The position numbers and the translations under genes were made by a program. Shown here piece after piece: positions 1 to 8,669 of a stretch of 60,476 nt of DNA (position 1 is its first letter; each line of letters opens with the position of its first letter). Source of the stretch: an uncultured Propionibacteriaceae bacterium. GTDB lineage: Bacteria; Actinomycetota; Actinomycetes; Propionibacteriales; Propionibacteriaceae. The notes under the pieces were generated by a model. That model made no database searches and was not told the origin of the DNA. It was given only the letters and a program-made list of their open reading frames with translations. The stretch spans positions 1 through 60,476 of the forward strand of contig CALIWR010000034.1 of NCBI GenBank assembly GCA_938046585.1, in the 5' to 3' direction.

Positions 1-160
1 CCCCGCCTTCCTCCTCACCGACGAGAAGATTCCTGGGGTCGTGGCCGGGCTGGGTATTTCTCGTCGTTCGTCGTCCAGACGGGGTGCTCCACGGCCAGGC
101 TTGATTGCCCTCGCATCCGCGAGGGCTAACACCCCCGCCTTCCTCCTCACCGACGAGAAG
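1..160. repeat. 28-bp direct repeat with intervening hairpin
   Basis: Bases 1-28 are identical to bases 133-160, an offset of 132 bp, so the window opens inside a partial tandem duplication. Between the copies lies a perfect 8-bp hairpin (107-114 GCCCTCGC, loop ATCC, 119-126 GCGAGGGC). The same stem with another loop recurs at 8650-8669. The second copy ends one base before the sequence carrying the -10 element of the MFS gene. I see no ribosome site or convincing coding signal here. It may be a dispersed REP-like element; its full extent lies outside the window. Confidence 0.7.
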
Positions 161-161
161 G

Positions 162-167
162 CACACT
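162..167 (+). promoter_or_regulatory. -10 element of MFS gene (CACACT)
   Basis: CACACT lies 7 nt upstream of the GTG at 175, where transcription would start at or beside the start codon. No Shine-Dalgarno sequence is visible. The same hexamer stands at equal spacing before four other genes in the window. Confidence 0.5.
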
Positions 168-174
168 TCAGACC

Positions 175-1341
175 GTGGCCAGGGTTGAGAGTGATCTGTC
201 CGGCAGCGGGCCACTGGCCGGGGCCTGTGGACTGTTCGCCACCAACGGGGCCGTGGTCGGCTGCTACGCAGCCACCCTGCCGGCGCTGCGTGTCGCGTAC
301 CACCTCAGCGAGCAACAGATCACTATCGCCCTGGTGCTGATGGGGGCGGCGGCTGTTCTCGGCCAGCAGCTGGCCGGCCGGATCACCGACCGGCTGGGGG
401 TCCGGACGGCCTGCCTGGGCTCGGTTCCGGTGCTGGCGATCGGATCGCTGCTGGTGGGGCTAACCGGTTCGTACCCCGGAATGCTGGGCGGAGTCGTCGG
501 GATCGGCCTCGGCAATGGCTTCCTCGATGTGGCCATGAATGTGCTGGCGGTCGACGTGGAACGCGCCCGCCAGTATCCGGCGATGAGCCGGATCCACGCC
601 TGCTGGTCGCTCGGGCAGCTGAGCGGCTCGGCAGTGGTGCTGGTCGCCTCCCGGATCTCGCCGGGACCCGGGCTGGTCCTACCCGCGCAAGTCACGATGG
701 CTGCCCTGACCCTGGCCGGCCTGCTGGTATGGCGGCGGCTGGTGCCCGACCTCACCAGCCCTGGTGATCCGATGCTCCGGTCGAACCACAGCCGGGTCCC
801 GGCAACCGCTTACCTGCTCGGGCTGATGGCAATGGGTTTCGGCCTGGCTGAGGGCACCGCCATCGACTGGTCGGCGCTGCATGTCACCGATGTCGCCCAG
901 GTCCCCCCAGGGCTGGGGGCGCTAGGGGTGACCCTGACCACCGGCTCGATGATGCTGGTCCGACTAGCCGGGGATGCCCTGGTGGCGCGGCTGGGACGGG
1001 TCCTGGTGACCCGGGGCGGCGCGCTGATCGCCGCCAGCGGTTTCGGACTCGCGGCAGTGGCCAACTCGCTGCCAGTGGCGCTGCTCGGATGGGCCCTCGT
1101 CGGGGCCGGGATCGGGATCATCGCGCCCCAGGTATACGCAGCCGCCGGTCACCTGGCCGGGGCCCGGGGACTAGCGGTGGCGGTGTCCTTCGGGTACAGC
1201 TCGATCCTGGCCGGCCCGGCTGCGATCGGTTGGCTGGTGCACCATGTCGGAATCAGACGCACCATGCTGCTGCCGGCCGGTCTGGTCGCCCTGATCACGC
1301 TCGGGGCCGGCTGCCTACGAGCCAGGCAACCAGAACGCTGA
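175..1341 (+). CDS. MFS transporter
   Basis: This 388-residue protein is a major facilitator superfamily permease with about 11-12 hydrophobic segments over nearly its whole length. The loop after the second helix carries a recognisable MFS motif A (GRITDRLGVRT, about residues 68-78). The family moves small solutes by proton coupling or uniport; the general shape resembles the YbjJ/FucP-like branch, but substrate cannot be read from sequence. GTG 175 is chosen because the MFS fold begins at once and a CACACT -10 element sits 7 nt upstream, suggesting a leaderless mRNA. It converges on the YihY gene with only a short gap. Confidence 0.85.
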   Translation: MARVESDLSGSGPLAGACGLFATNGAVVGCYAATLPALRVAYHLSEQQITIALVLMGAAAVLGQQLAGRITDRLGVRTACLGSVPVLAIGSLLVGLTGSYPGMLGGVVGIGLGNGFLDVAMNVLAVDVERARQYPAMSRIHACWSLGQLSGSAVVLVASRISPGPGLVLPAQVTMAALTLAGLLVWRRLVPDLTSPGDPMLRSNHSRVPATAYLLGLMAMGFGLAEGTAIDWSALHVTDVAQVPPGLGALGVTLTTGSMMLVRLAGDALVARLGRVLVTRGGALIAASGFGLAAVANSLPVALLGWALVGAGIGIIAPQVYAAAGHLAGARGLAVAVSFGYSSILAGPAAIGWLVHHVGIRRTMLLPAGLVALITLGAGCLRARQPER

Positions 1342-1375
1342 GCCGGCACGAAGACCAAGACAACAACAGGCCGGT

Positions 1376-2401
1376 TCAGCCGGGCCGGCGCTGCCGGGGC
1401 GCAGGCGGCTCCCCAAAACTGACCTCGATCTGTTCCTGCCCCTTGAAACGCTGCATCCGGGCATGGGCGGCATAGACAGCGATATCAGCCTCGGTGAGAT
1501 CCACCCGGTCGGTGACGATCGTCAGCAGGGCGCGCGGATAGAGCCGGTTGTGGAGCACCACATTCAGCTCGGCAGCCAGCACGATCGCCAGCATCGTGGT
1601 CCACAAGGCACCCAGTACGCTCAGCACCACCGCCATCACCAGCCGCAGGTTGACGCTGCCGCCGCCCAGCCGAGACAGCCGAGACAGATACATCATCACC
1701 GCGACCTGGCAGGCCTGCCAGGCGGCCGCGGCCGCCAACGCCCCCGGCACCAGCCACCGCCACGGCAGCCGCCGAGCCAACGCCAACCGCATCCCCAGTA
1801 GGAACACCGCCCCGTTGATCAGCGTCGACAAGACAAAACCCGGCACATCACCGGCCCGGCCGAACTGGCTGAGATAATGCCGCCCAGCCCAGCCCAGCAC
1901 CGTCGACACGAACACCGACACCACCAGGATCACGAACAGTCCCAGCCCTCGCAGCCGGGCCAGGAGCGGGTTCGGGCGGCTGTTGCGCGGCACCTGCCAG
2001 ATCGTGTTCATCGCATGCTGAAAGGCCACGGTTACCCCGACTCCTCCGTACAGAGCCCCCAGCAGGCCGACCAGCCAGCCCAACGAACCGCCATGCAGGC
2101 CGCCGCGGCCCGGACCGCGCAACCGGTGACCGACGAACGGCAGCTCCCCGAGCGGAGTCTGCGCCACCAGGTCCACCAGCCCTGGCCAAGACCGGTTCAG
2201 GTGCGACAGCATGATCCCGCTCAACAGCAGCAACGGGATCCCGGCCGCGAAGGCGTAGTAGGTCATCGAGGCGACGACATGCATCCCGGCGTCCTCGACA
2301 AACTTGTACCCAGTGGCGATCGGGACCGACAGCCACCGGTGCCGGCGCTGGTAACGGTCCAATCGGTCGACAAGCTTCACACCAGCATGAAAGCATCCCA
2401 C
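1376..2401 (-). CDS. YihY/virulence factor BrkB family membrane protein
   Basis: A 341-residue polytopic inner-membrane protein of the YihY/BrkB family. The N-terminal part has the typical run ASMTYYAFAAGIPLLLL around the first helix, and about six hydrophobic segments follow. A Ser/Leu/Arg-rich loop with SRLSRLGGGS lies in the middle. Members were once called ribonuclease BN by mistake; their transport or structural role is poorly defined. The GTG start at 2401 lies 6 nt after the MarR stop on the same strand, so the two genes are probably cotranscribed and MarR may control this gene. Confidence 0.85.
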   Translation of the reverse strand: MGCFHAGVKLVDRLDRYQRRHRWLSVPIATGYKFVEDAGMHVVASMTYYAFAAGIPLLLLSGIMLSHLNRSWPGLVDLVAQTPLGELPFVGHRLRGPGRGGLHGGSLGWLVGLLGALYGGVGVTVAFQHAMNTIWQVPRNSRPNPLLARLRGLGLFVILVVSVFVSTVLGWAGRHYLSQFGRAGDVPGFVLSTLINGAVFLLGMRLALARRLPWRWLVPGALAAAAAWQACQVAVMMYLSRLSRLGGGSVNLRLVMAVVLSVLGALWTTMLAIVLAAELNVVLHNRLYPRALLTIVTDRVDLTEADIAVYAAHARMQRFKGQEQIEVSFGEPPAPRQRRPG

Positions 2402-2407
2402 GTCGCA

Positions 2408-2956
2408 TCAGCGCTCGGGATGCGTCGTGCCTGATCCCACCCCGGTCGTCTCAGCGACGTCATCCACGGCCAGCATCAAGATCCGCAGCAGCCGAGACAG
2501 GTCCGCCTGATCGGATCCGGGAAGGACCGCCAACAACCGCTGCTGCGCGGCCATCAGGTCGACCATCGCCGCATCCACGGCCTCCTGCCCGGCTTGGGTC
2601 AGCGACACGATCGCAGCCCGGCCATCGCTGGGGTCGGCAGCGCGGCAGACCAGCCGCCGCGCTACCAGACGAGTGATCCGATTGGTCATGGTGCCGGAGG
2701 TGACGTGGGTAAGGCGGGTCAGTTCGGTCGGCGACAATGCGTACGGCAAACCGGTACGCCGCAGCGTCGACAAGACATCAAACTCCCACAGCGCCAGTCC
2801 GTGGCGTTCAAAAACCACGGCCCGGATCTCGGCAAGCCGGTCCGCGAGCCGACTGACCCGGCTCATCACGTGCATCGGGGCAGCAATCAGATCGGGACGT
2901 TCCCGGCGCCAGGCAGCGACAATCTCGTCCACCTCGTCGCGGACCGACCCAGTCAT
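2408..2956 (-). CDS. MarR family transcriptional regulator
   Basis: A 182-residue winged-helix regulator. The recognition region (LSPTELTRLTHVTSGTMTN) is followed by the wing (ADPSDGRAAIVSLT), both typical of MarR proteins, which dimerise and bind palindromic operators until a small aromatic or phenolic ligand releases them. ATG 2956 is preferred over GTG 2962 because CAGGAT lies exactly 6 nt upstream (2963-2968), a leaderless arrangement. The gene is immediately upstream of YihY/BrkB. Ligand unknown. Confidence 0.9.
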   Translation of the reverse strand: MTGSVRDEVDEIVAAWRRERPDLIAAPMHVMSRVSRLADRLAEIRAVVFERHGLALWEFDVLSTLRRTGLPYALSPTELTRLTHVTSGTMTNRITRLVARRLVCRAADPSDGRAAIVSLTQAGQEAVDAAMVDLMAAQQRLLAVLPGSDQADLSRLLRILMLAVDDVAETTGVGSGTTHPER

Positions 2957-3000
2957 GGGCACATCCTGCCAGCGGCGCAGCGACCAGAACCAGGACGACT

Positions 3001-3336
3001 TCAGGCGTACTGCTCCGGTTCGCGGCCCTCGAAAGCCTGGATCTCCTGCTCCCCCTGCGCAGCCAGACGCCGCTGTACGGCGATGCGGCGCCGCAGCGAC
3101 TCGATGAACCGGGGGTCGTCATCAGGGGCCACACCCTCACCGACCGGCAAGGCCAACGACACTGTTCGCGGCCGGCCCAGCCCCAACCACAGCAGCGGAC
3201 CAACCACCGGCAGAGCCAGGACCGTCAACGCCCACAGATCCTTCGGCATCCACCGGGCCCGGACCACGCTGGGCTGAGCCAGATCAATCAGCGCATACCC
3301 GGCGAGCGCAATGGACGACAGGATAAGCAGCAGCAT
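3001..3336 (-). CDS. PLDc N-terminal domain membrane protein
   Basis: A protein of about 111 residues with two transmembrane helices, the second in WALTVLALPVVGPLLWLGLGR, which matches the PLDc_N (phospholipase D-nuclease N-terminal) membrane module often found alone in actinobacteria. A charged tail (SLRRRIAVQRRLAAQGEQE) follows. Two ATGs stand in tandem at 3339 and 3336; GGAAGG ends 4 nt before the first and 7 nt before the second, so the second is slightly preferred. It follows ispE leftwards. No catalytic HKD motif is present, so it is not a phospholipase. Confidence 0.75.
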   Translation of the reverse strand: MLLLILSSIALAGYALIDLAQPSVVRARWMPKDLWALTVLALPVVGPLLWLGLGRPRTVSLALPVGEGVAPDDDPRFIESLRRRIAVQRRLAAQGEQEIQAFEGREPEQYA

Positions 3337-3421
3337 CATGGGCCTTCCGAAGACATCGACTGCCGCCACGATGCGGCCCGGCACGCCCAGCCACCAATCC
3401 GACTGAGAGATCCCTCACCGG

Positions 3422-4348
3422 TCAGCTGATCAGCCGGGCGCCATGCACCGGCCCGGCAACCCGCCGTACGGCCCGGGCTACCCCCTCCCCGGACAACCGC
3501 ACCGACAAGTCCACCGCGTCGCTTTCGCTGGCAGCAAGGAAAGCCACAGTCGGGCCGGAACCGGAGATGATTCCGCCCAGCGCGCCGCATTCCATCCCAG
3601 CTTCCAGAGTCCGGGCCAGTTCCGGGTACAGCGACAGCGCCGCCGCCTGCAGGTCATTGGTCAGCGCCCGCCCAACCGCCACCGGGTTCCCGGTGGCCAG
3701 GGCATTCATCAGGGCCGGAGGTACGACCAGATCACCGCTCACCTGTCCCAGTTCGTCAAACCGGGTGAAGACCCGCGGTGTCGACAGGCCCCGGTGCGCG
3801 AAGGCCAGCACCCAGTGGAAGCTGCCCCGGCTCAGAGCCGGCGCCAACTGCTCGCCACGGCCGGTCCCGACCGCGCAGCCGCCGACCAGGGCGAACGGGA
3901 CATCGCTGCCGAGCTCGGCCGCCAACTCGATCAGGTCGGCCGGGCTGGTATCCAGGTCCCACAGCACCGAACAGGCCAGCAGCGCCCCGGCAGCGTCCGC
4001 CGAGCCACCAGCCATCCCGCCCGCTACCGGGATCTGTTTGCGGATCGTCAGGGACGCCCCCTGGCGGGGATGACCAAACCGTTCCCGCAGCAGCGCAGCC
4101 GCCCGCAGAGCCAAGTTGTCCGTACCATCGGGGACCTGCCCGGCGCCTTCCCCGGTCACGCTGAGAGCGAGGTCGCCGTCCTCGGCGCCGGTCACGGCGA
4201 CCTCGTCGTACAGCGACACCGCCTGGAACAGGGTCGCCAACGGGTGAAAGCCGTCTTGGCGGCGCGCCCCAGTTCGCAGGGTCAGGTTCAGTTTCGCCGG
4301 TACGTGAACCCGTACCGTCGCGAATTCTGCCTTGTCGACCGCTGTCAT
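3422..4348 (-). CDS. ispE: 4-diphosphocytidyl-2-C-methyl-D-erythritol kinase
   Basis: A 308-residue GHMP kinase of the MEP isoprenoid pathway; it phosphorylates the 2-hydroxyl of CDP-methylerythritol using ATP in the cytoplasm. The N-terminal VPAKLNLTLRTGARRQDGFH is the IspE substrate region with the conserved Lys at position 19. The ATP-binding GHMP glycine loop reads PVAGGMAGGSADAAGA (about 108-123), and motif 3 reads GIISGSGPTVAFL near the C terminus. The ATG overlaps the rsmA stop (ATGA), so translation is probably coupled. The rsmA-ispE pairing is standard in actinobacteria. Confidence 0.95.
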   Translation of the reverse strand: MTAVDKAEFATVRVHVPAKLNLTLRTGARRQDGFHPLATLFQAVSLYDEVAVTGAEDGDLALSVTGEGAGQVPDGTDNLALRAAALLRERFGHPRQGASLTIRKQIPVAGGMAGGSADAAGALLACSVLWDLDTSPADLIELAAELGSDVPFALVGGCAVGTGRGEQLAPALSRGSFHWVLAFAHRGLSTPRVFTRFDELGQVSGDLVVPPALMNALATGNPVAVGRALTNDLQAAALSLYPELARTLEAGMECGALGGIISGSGPTVAFLAASESDAVDLSVRLSGEGVARAVRRVAGPVHGARLIS

Positions 4349-5205
4349 GGCGGTGACGGTATCGAACCGGGTAGCTGCTGCGCGATCCGGGCGAAGCCCT
4401 CAACCCCCACCGTCTCGCCCCGCGCCTGCGGATCCACCCCCGCCTCCAACAGGGCCTGCTGCGCCGCCGCCGAACCGCCGAAGAGGCCGCCCAGGGCCGA
4501 GCGGAGCATCTTGCGGCGCTGGGCAAAGGCCGCGTCGATGACCTGGAAGACCCGCTCTCGGCTGGCGGTGGTGGCCGGCGGCTCCCGCCGCCGCAGCGCC
4601 ACCAATCCGGAGTCCACATTCGGCACCGGCCAGAACACGGTTGGCGCGACCGTCGCGACCCGGGTCGCCTGCGCATACCAGGCGATCTTGGCCGACGGCA
4701 CCCCGTACACCCTGCTGCCCGGCGCCGCCGAGATCCGATCGGCCACTTCCCGTTGCACCATCACCAGCCCCCGCCGCCACGAATCCCAGCGCTCCAGCAG
4801 GCGCAGCAACACCGGCACCGAGACGTTGTACGGAAGGTTCGCCACTACCGCCGTCGGCGGCGGGCCGGGCAGGTGCGTAACCCGTAACGCGTCAGCGACC
4901 ACCACCTCCAGCCGGTCGGCCACCGCCGGCATCCGCTCGGCCACCGTCCGCGGTAGCCGGGCTGCCAACGAGGGCTCGATCTCGACCGCCACCACCCGAG
5001 CCCCGGCCTCCAGCAGCCCCAGCGTCAACGAACCCAACCCGGGGCCGATTTCACAGACCACATCCTGGCCGCCGACCTGGGCCAGGTCCACGATCCGACG
5101 GACCGTGTTCGCATCTACCACAAAGTTTTGACCGCGCTGTTTGCTGGGCCGCAGACCCATCTCGGTCGCAAGCCGACGCACCGTCGACGGGTCCAGCAGG
5201 GCCAT
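4345..5205 (-). CDS. rsmA: 16S rRNA dimethyladenosine transferase
   Basis: This 286-residue KsgA/RsmA enzyme dimethylates the two adjacent adenosines in the 3' terminal helix of 16S rRNA (A1518/A1519 in E. coli numbering) using SAM. The family start QRGQNFVVD, the SAM loop GPGLGSLT (about 54-61) and catalytic motif IV NLPYN (123-127) are all present. The C-terminal RNA-binding domain includes AFAQRRKMLRSAL. Its ATG overlaps the tatD stop by one base and its stop overlaps ispE, giving a tight tatD-rsmA-ispE operon. The rpfB gene often found between tatD and rsmA in actinobacteria is missing. Confidence 0.96.
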   Translation of the reverse strand: MALLDPSTVRRLATEMGLRPSKQRGQNFVVDANTVRRIVDLAQVGGQDVVCEIGPGLGSLTLGLLEAGARVVAVEIEPSLAARLPRTVAERMPAVADRLEVVVADALRVTHLPGPPPTAVVANLPYNVSVPVLLRLLERWDSWRRGLVMVQREVADRISAAPGSRVYGVPSAKIAWYAQATRVATVAPTVFWPVPNVDSGLVALRRREPPATTASRERVFQVIDAAFAQRRKMLRSALGGLFGGSAAAQQALLEAGVDPQARGETVGVEGFARIAQQLPGSIPSPP

Positions 5206-6056
5206 CAGCTGTCGTCCCCCCAGGGCCCACCGAAGGCGACGTCGGCGTTGCGGGCCAGCTGCCGGCAGGCCTGTTCCACCTCCCAGCCCCGCTGTTCGGC
5301 GATGAACCGGACCGTGTGCGGTGCTAGGTACGAGGCATTCGGCCTGCCACGTTCCGGGACCGGGGTCAGGTACGGGGCGTCGGTCTCGACCAGTACCCGG
5401 TCGTCCGGGGTGACCAGCAACGCCTCCCGCAGGTGCCGGTTGGCCCGGTAGCTGACCACCCCGGGAAAAGACAGCCAGCAGCCCCGGTCGAGGCAGCGTC
5501 GGGCGTGGTCGGCGTCTCCGGAGAAGCAGTGCATCACCACCCGCGGCGGTTGAGGGCCGCCGTCCAGCACATCCAGCAGGTCGTCGTGGGCGTCCCGATC
5601 GTGGATCACCAGGGTTTTCCCGGCTGCGAACGCGATCTCGAGATGCGCCGCGAAAGCTTCCCGCTGCCGGGCCTGGTCCTGCGGCTCGGTGGTTCGGAAG
5701 TAGTCCAGGCCGGTCTCCCCCACACCCCGCACGTACGGGCTGGCTGCCAGCTCGGCGATCGCAATCAGCCCTGCCTCAACCCGTTCTGGGTGGCGGGCCA
5801 CCTCGTTCGGGTGCAGCGCCACATTCGCGACCACCTGCGGGAAACGGCTGGCGATCTCGACGCAGCGCCGCGAACTCGCCTCGTCGACGCCGACATCCAC
5901 CACCCGCGTCACCCCGACCTGCCGCGCCAGCATCAGCGAATCGGCCACGCTCAGCCCGGACCGTTCCCGTACCGATTCCAGGTGGGTGTGGGCGTCGGTC
6001 GTCGGCGCCGGCAGCGGCTCCGGCAGCGGTGGCAGGTTCAACTCGTTGAGGATCAC
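5205..6056 (-). CDS. tatD: TatD family metal-dependent hydrolase
   Basis: A TatD-type TIM-barrel hydrolase of about 283 residues, with metal-binding DAHTHLE at about 21-27, the glutamate motif GETGLDYF, the barrel motif VIHDRDAHDD and a final DAPYLTP. TatD proteins are magnesium-dependent DNA 3'-exonucleases or deoxyribonucleases acting in the cytoplasm. The reading frame is open up to a TTG at 6068, but GTG 6056 is the more usual start codon and leaves all conserved regions intact. The gene is the first of the tatD-rsmA-ispE run; its stop overlaps the rsmA start (TGATG). Confidence 0.92.
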   Translation of the reverse strand: MILNELNLPPLPEPLPAPTTDAHTHLESVRERSGLSVADSLMLARQVGVTRVVDVGVDEASSRRCVEIASRFPQVVANVALHPNEVARHPERVEAGLIAIAELAASPYVRGVGETGLDYFRTTEPQDQARQREAFAAHLEIAFAAGKTLVIHDRDAHDDLLDVLDGGPQPPRVVMHCFSGDADHARRCLDRGCWLSFPGVVSYRANRHLREALLVTPDDRVLVETDAPYLTPVPERGRPNASYLAPHTVRFIAEQRGWEVEQACRQLARNADVAFGGPWGDDS

Positions 6057-6097
6057 AGAACCAGTCAAACAGCAAACCGGGGTCGCCGGCGAGCGGC

Positions 6098-6922
6098 TCA
6101 GCCGCGGGAGGCGTCGTACAGGGCGCGCCGGTCGACCCCGGTGGCTGCCGCCACCGCCGCAGCCGCCTGGGACCGTCTCTCGCCGGCCGCCACCCGCTGC
6201 GCAACCATGGCCACCGCCTCAGTTACGGGCACAACTCGTGCCGGCGCTCCGGCGATTACCACGGTGATTTCCCCCAGCACCCCGCCCTGGGCCCAGGCGG
6301 CCAGATCAGCGAGGCTGCCTCGGCGGATCTCCTCATGGGTCTTGGTGAGTTCGCGGCATACCACGCCAGCCCGGTCCGGTCCTAGCAGTTCAGCGGCATC
6401 GGCGAGCAGGGCCCCGAGCCGGTGCGGCGCCTCGAAGAGCACCATGGTCCGCGGTTCGACGGCCAGCGCGGCCAGCGCGGCCCGGCGGGCTCCTGATTTG
6501 CGTGGCAAGAAACCTTCGACGCAGAACCGGTCGCTGGGAAGGCCCGACACCGCGAGCGCGGTCAGCGCTGCCGAAGGCCCCGGCACCGCGGTTACCCGGA
6601 TCCGGTCTGCGACGGCGGCCGCCACCAACCGGTAGCCCGGGTCGGACACCGATGGCATCCCGGCGTCGGTGACCAGCACCACTCGCCTGCCGGCCCGCAA
6701 TTCGGCGACCAGCTGCGGGGTCCGTACCGCCTCATTGCCCTCGAAGTACGACACCACCCGAGCCGTCGTCGACAGCCGCAGCCGCCGCGACAGGGCTGCG
6801 AACCGGCGAGTGTCCTCCGCAGCGATCAGGTCAGCAGCCTGCAGCGCCCGCAACAGCGCTGGGGAGGCATCAGCCAGATCACCGATCGGAGTGCCAGCCA
6901 GCACCAGTACCCCCGCATCCAC
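6098..6922 (-). CDS. rsmI: 16S rRNA (cytidine1402-2'-O)-methyltransferase
   Basis: This 274-residue tetrapyrrole-methylase-fold enzyme 2'-O-methylates C1402 of 16S rRNA. Landmarks in order are the N-terminal LVLAGTPIGDLAD, EDTRRF, the region LVTDAGMPSVSDPGY with the conserved DPG, VPGPSAALTAL, and FEAPHRL. The frame extends to 7165, but that would cover the divergent mannosyltransferase start. GTG 6922 begins directly at the family N terminus and has CAGGAT 6 nt upstream (6929-6934), so it is taken as a leaderless start. The divergent rsmI/pmt arrangement matches mycobacteria. Confidence 0.95.
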   Translation of the reverse strand: MDAGVLVLAGTPIGDLADASPALLRALQAADLIAAEDTRRFAALSRRLRLSTTARVVSYFEGNEAVRTPQLVAELRAGRRVVLVTDAGMPSVSDPGYRLVAAAVADRIRVTAVPGPSAALTALAVSGLPSDRFCVEGFLPRKSGARRAALAALAVEPRTMVLFEAPHRLGALLADAAELLGPDRAGVVCRELTKTHEEIRRGSLADLAAWAQGGVLGEITVVIAGAPARVVPVTEAVAMVAQRVAAGERRSQAAAAVAAATGVDRRALYDASRG

Positions 6923-6995
6923 GATCCCATCCTGACAGCCCGGGATGCCCGCGCGGTACCGATCTGCTGACCGTGGTCGCCTACCATGGGCAGTC

Positions 6996-8633
6996 GTGAC
7001 TACTGCCCCGACGCCCGCCGCGCCCGTGGCTGACGCACCGACCGCTGCCGCACCAGCTTCGTGGCTGCCGCGACGACGCCCGGACCCGCGGACCGCGGTG
7101 GAACGGCTACGCGACGCCCCCCCAGACGACCGGCTGCGGTCGTGGCTGGTGACCTGCGCGATCACGATGCTGGCGTTCGCGATCCGGGCGGTCGGGATCG
7201 GCTACCCGAATCGGGTCCTCTTCGACGAGACCTACTACGCCAAGGACGCGTATACCCTGCTCCGGCTGGGATACGAGGGGTCCTGGCCGGAGAACGCCAA
7301 CGACTCGATCGCCGCCGGAAATGTCGACGTCTTCACCACTGACCCGTCGTTCATCGTGCACCCCCAGGTCGGCAAATGGCTGATCGCGTCCGGGGAATAC
7401 CTGTTCGGCATGAATTCGGTGGGCTGGCGGGTGCCGGCGCTGATCTTCGGCACCCTGCTGGTGATGGTGACCATCCGGCTCGCCCGGCGGCTGTCGCGTA
7501 GCACCATGATCGGCGCCCTGGCTGGTTTCCTGCTCACCGTGGACGGGCTCCACTTCGTGATGAGCCGGCTCGCGCTGCTGGATATCTTCCAATCCTTCTT
7601 CCTGGTGGCCGCGGTCTCCTGCGTGGTCGCTGACCGGGATTTTTTCCGCCACCGACTGGCCCAGCATCTCGAATCTCGCGAACTCACCAGCCTGGACGGG
7701 AAAGCCGGCCCGTGGATCTTCCGGCCCTGGCTGCTGGCGGCCGGGGTGTTGTTCGGCTTGGCGCTGGGGACTAAGTGGAATTCGATCTTCGTGATCGCCA
7801 GCTTCGGGCTGCTGACCGTGGCCTGGAGCGTCGCCGCGCGGCGGCTGGCGGGGGCCGGCCAGCGATCCTGGCTCGCGCTGCTGGCAGACGGGATCCCGGC
7901 CTTCATCAGCCTGGTGGTGCTGGCGGCGGTGGTGTACGTGGCCTCTTGGGCCTCCTGGCTGGCGACCGACGGCGGCTACGGCCGACAGTGGGGCGAGCAC
8001 AACCCCGACCATCCCTGGGTCCGGATCCTCGGCCGACCGCTGGCCTCACTGCTGCACTACCACCAGGAGATCTGGGACTTCCACAACGGCGACTACATCA
8101 AGAACGCCTCTCACGTGTACGCCGCGCACCCGGCCGGGTGGCTGGTCAACGCCCGCCCGATCGGGATCGACGCGGTGAACGGCATCAAACCCGGCACCGA
8201 TGGCTGCGTCTCCTCCGACGAATGTCTGCGGGTGATCAGCGCCACCGGCACCCCTACCCTGTGGTGGTTCGCCGCGATCGCTTTGGTGGTGTCACTGGTG
8301 TGGTGGATCGGGGGCCGGGACTGGCGCTTCGGGGTCCCAGCATTGGCCGCCCTGTCGACCTACCTGCCCTGGTTCCTGTACACCGAACGTTCCCTCTTCT
8401 TCTTTTACGCGATCACGATCATCCCCTTCACCTGTATCGGTCTGGCCCTGGTGCTCGGACTGGTTCTCGGCAAGGCCAACGACCAGCAACGTCGCCGCAC
8501 CGGCGCCATCGTGGCTGGTACCGCTGTCGGCTTGATCACCGCCAACTTCGCCTTCATCTACCCGATCCTCACCGACGCCCTACTGACCCGCACCCAATGG
8601 CTGGCCCGGATGTGGTTCGGATCCTGGATCTGA
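6996..8633 (+). CDS. pmt: Polyprenol-phosphate-mannose: protein O-mannosyltransferase (PMT)
   Basis: A 545-residue GT39 glycosyltransferase that moves mannose from polyprenyl-phospho-mannose to Ser/Thr of secreted proteins at the membrane. After a Pro/Ala-rich cytoplasmic start, the first extracytoplasmic loop carries the catalytic Asp-Glu pair in LFDETYYAKDA (D77, E78). About ten further membrane helices follow. Mycobacterial Rv1002c is the model and is likewise next to rsmI. GTG 6996 is chosen over an upstream in-frame ATG because TACCAT lies 8 nt before it (6982-6987). The secreted Thr/Ser/Pro-rich proteins at 24.6, 30.3 and 38.9 kb are plausible substrates (inference). Confidence 0.93.
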   Translation: MTTAPTPAAPVADAPTAAAPASWLPRRRPDPRTAVERLRDAPPDDRLRSWLVTCAITMLAFAIRAVGIGYPNRVLFDETYYAKDAYTLLRLGYEGSWPENANDSIAAGNVDVFTTDPSFIVHPQVGKWLIASGEYLFGMNSVGWRVPALIFGTLLVMVTIRLARRLSRSTMIGALAGFLLTVDGLHFVMSRLALLDIFQSFFLVAAVSCVVADRDFFRHRLAQHLESRELTSLDGKAGPWIFRPWLLAAGVLFGLALGTKWNSIFVIASFGLLTVAWSVAARRLAGAGQRSWLALLADGIPAFISLVVLAAVVYVASWASWLATDGGYGRQWGEHNPDHPWVRILGRPLASLLHYHQEIWDFHNGDYIKNASHVYAAHPAGWLVNARPIGIDAVNGIKPGTDGCVSSDECLRVISATGTPTLWWFAAIALVVSLVWWIGGRDWRFGVPALAALSTYLPWFLYTERSLFFFYAITIIPFTCIGLALVLGLVLGKANDQQRRRTGAIVAGTAVGLITANFAFIYPILTDALLTRTQWLARMWFGSWI

Positions 8634-8649
8634 GCGCCTGGGTTTCATC

Positions 8650-8669
8650 GCCCTCGCCTGCGCGAGGGC
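8650..8669. terminator. Hairpin after pmt, same stem as at 107-126
   Basis: An 8-bp perfect stem GCCCTCGC / GCGAGGGC with loop CTGC lies 16 nt downstream of the pmt stop. It could terminate transcription. It has the same stem as the hairpin at 107-126, so it may equally be part of a dispersed repeat. The rest of the gap up to 8879 shows no gene. Confidence 0.5.

Noticed and set aside
1..160. CRISPR-like repeat at the left edge
   Set aside because: Only two copies with a 104-bp gap and no cas genes; the interior hairpin indicates a different kind of repeat.
1376..2401. Ribonuclease BN
   Set aside because: Old name for YihY proteins based on a mistaken assignment; the sequence is a polytopic membrane protein with no nuclease motif.
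3443..5131. 562-codon open frame on the plus strand opposite ispE and rsmA
   Set aside because: It is an antisense shadow in GC-rich DNA: very rich in Arg, Pro and Ser, no conserved motif, and the opposite strand holds two complete, well-known enzymes.
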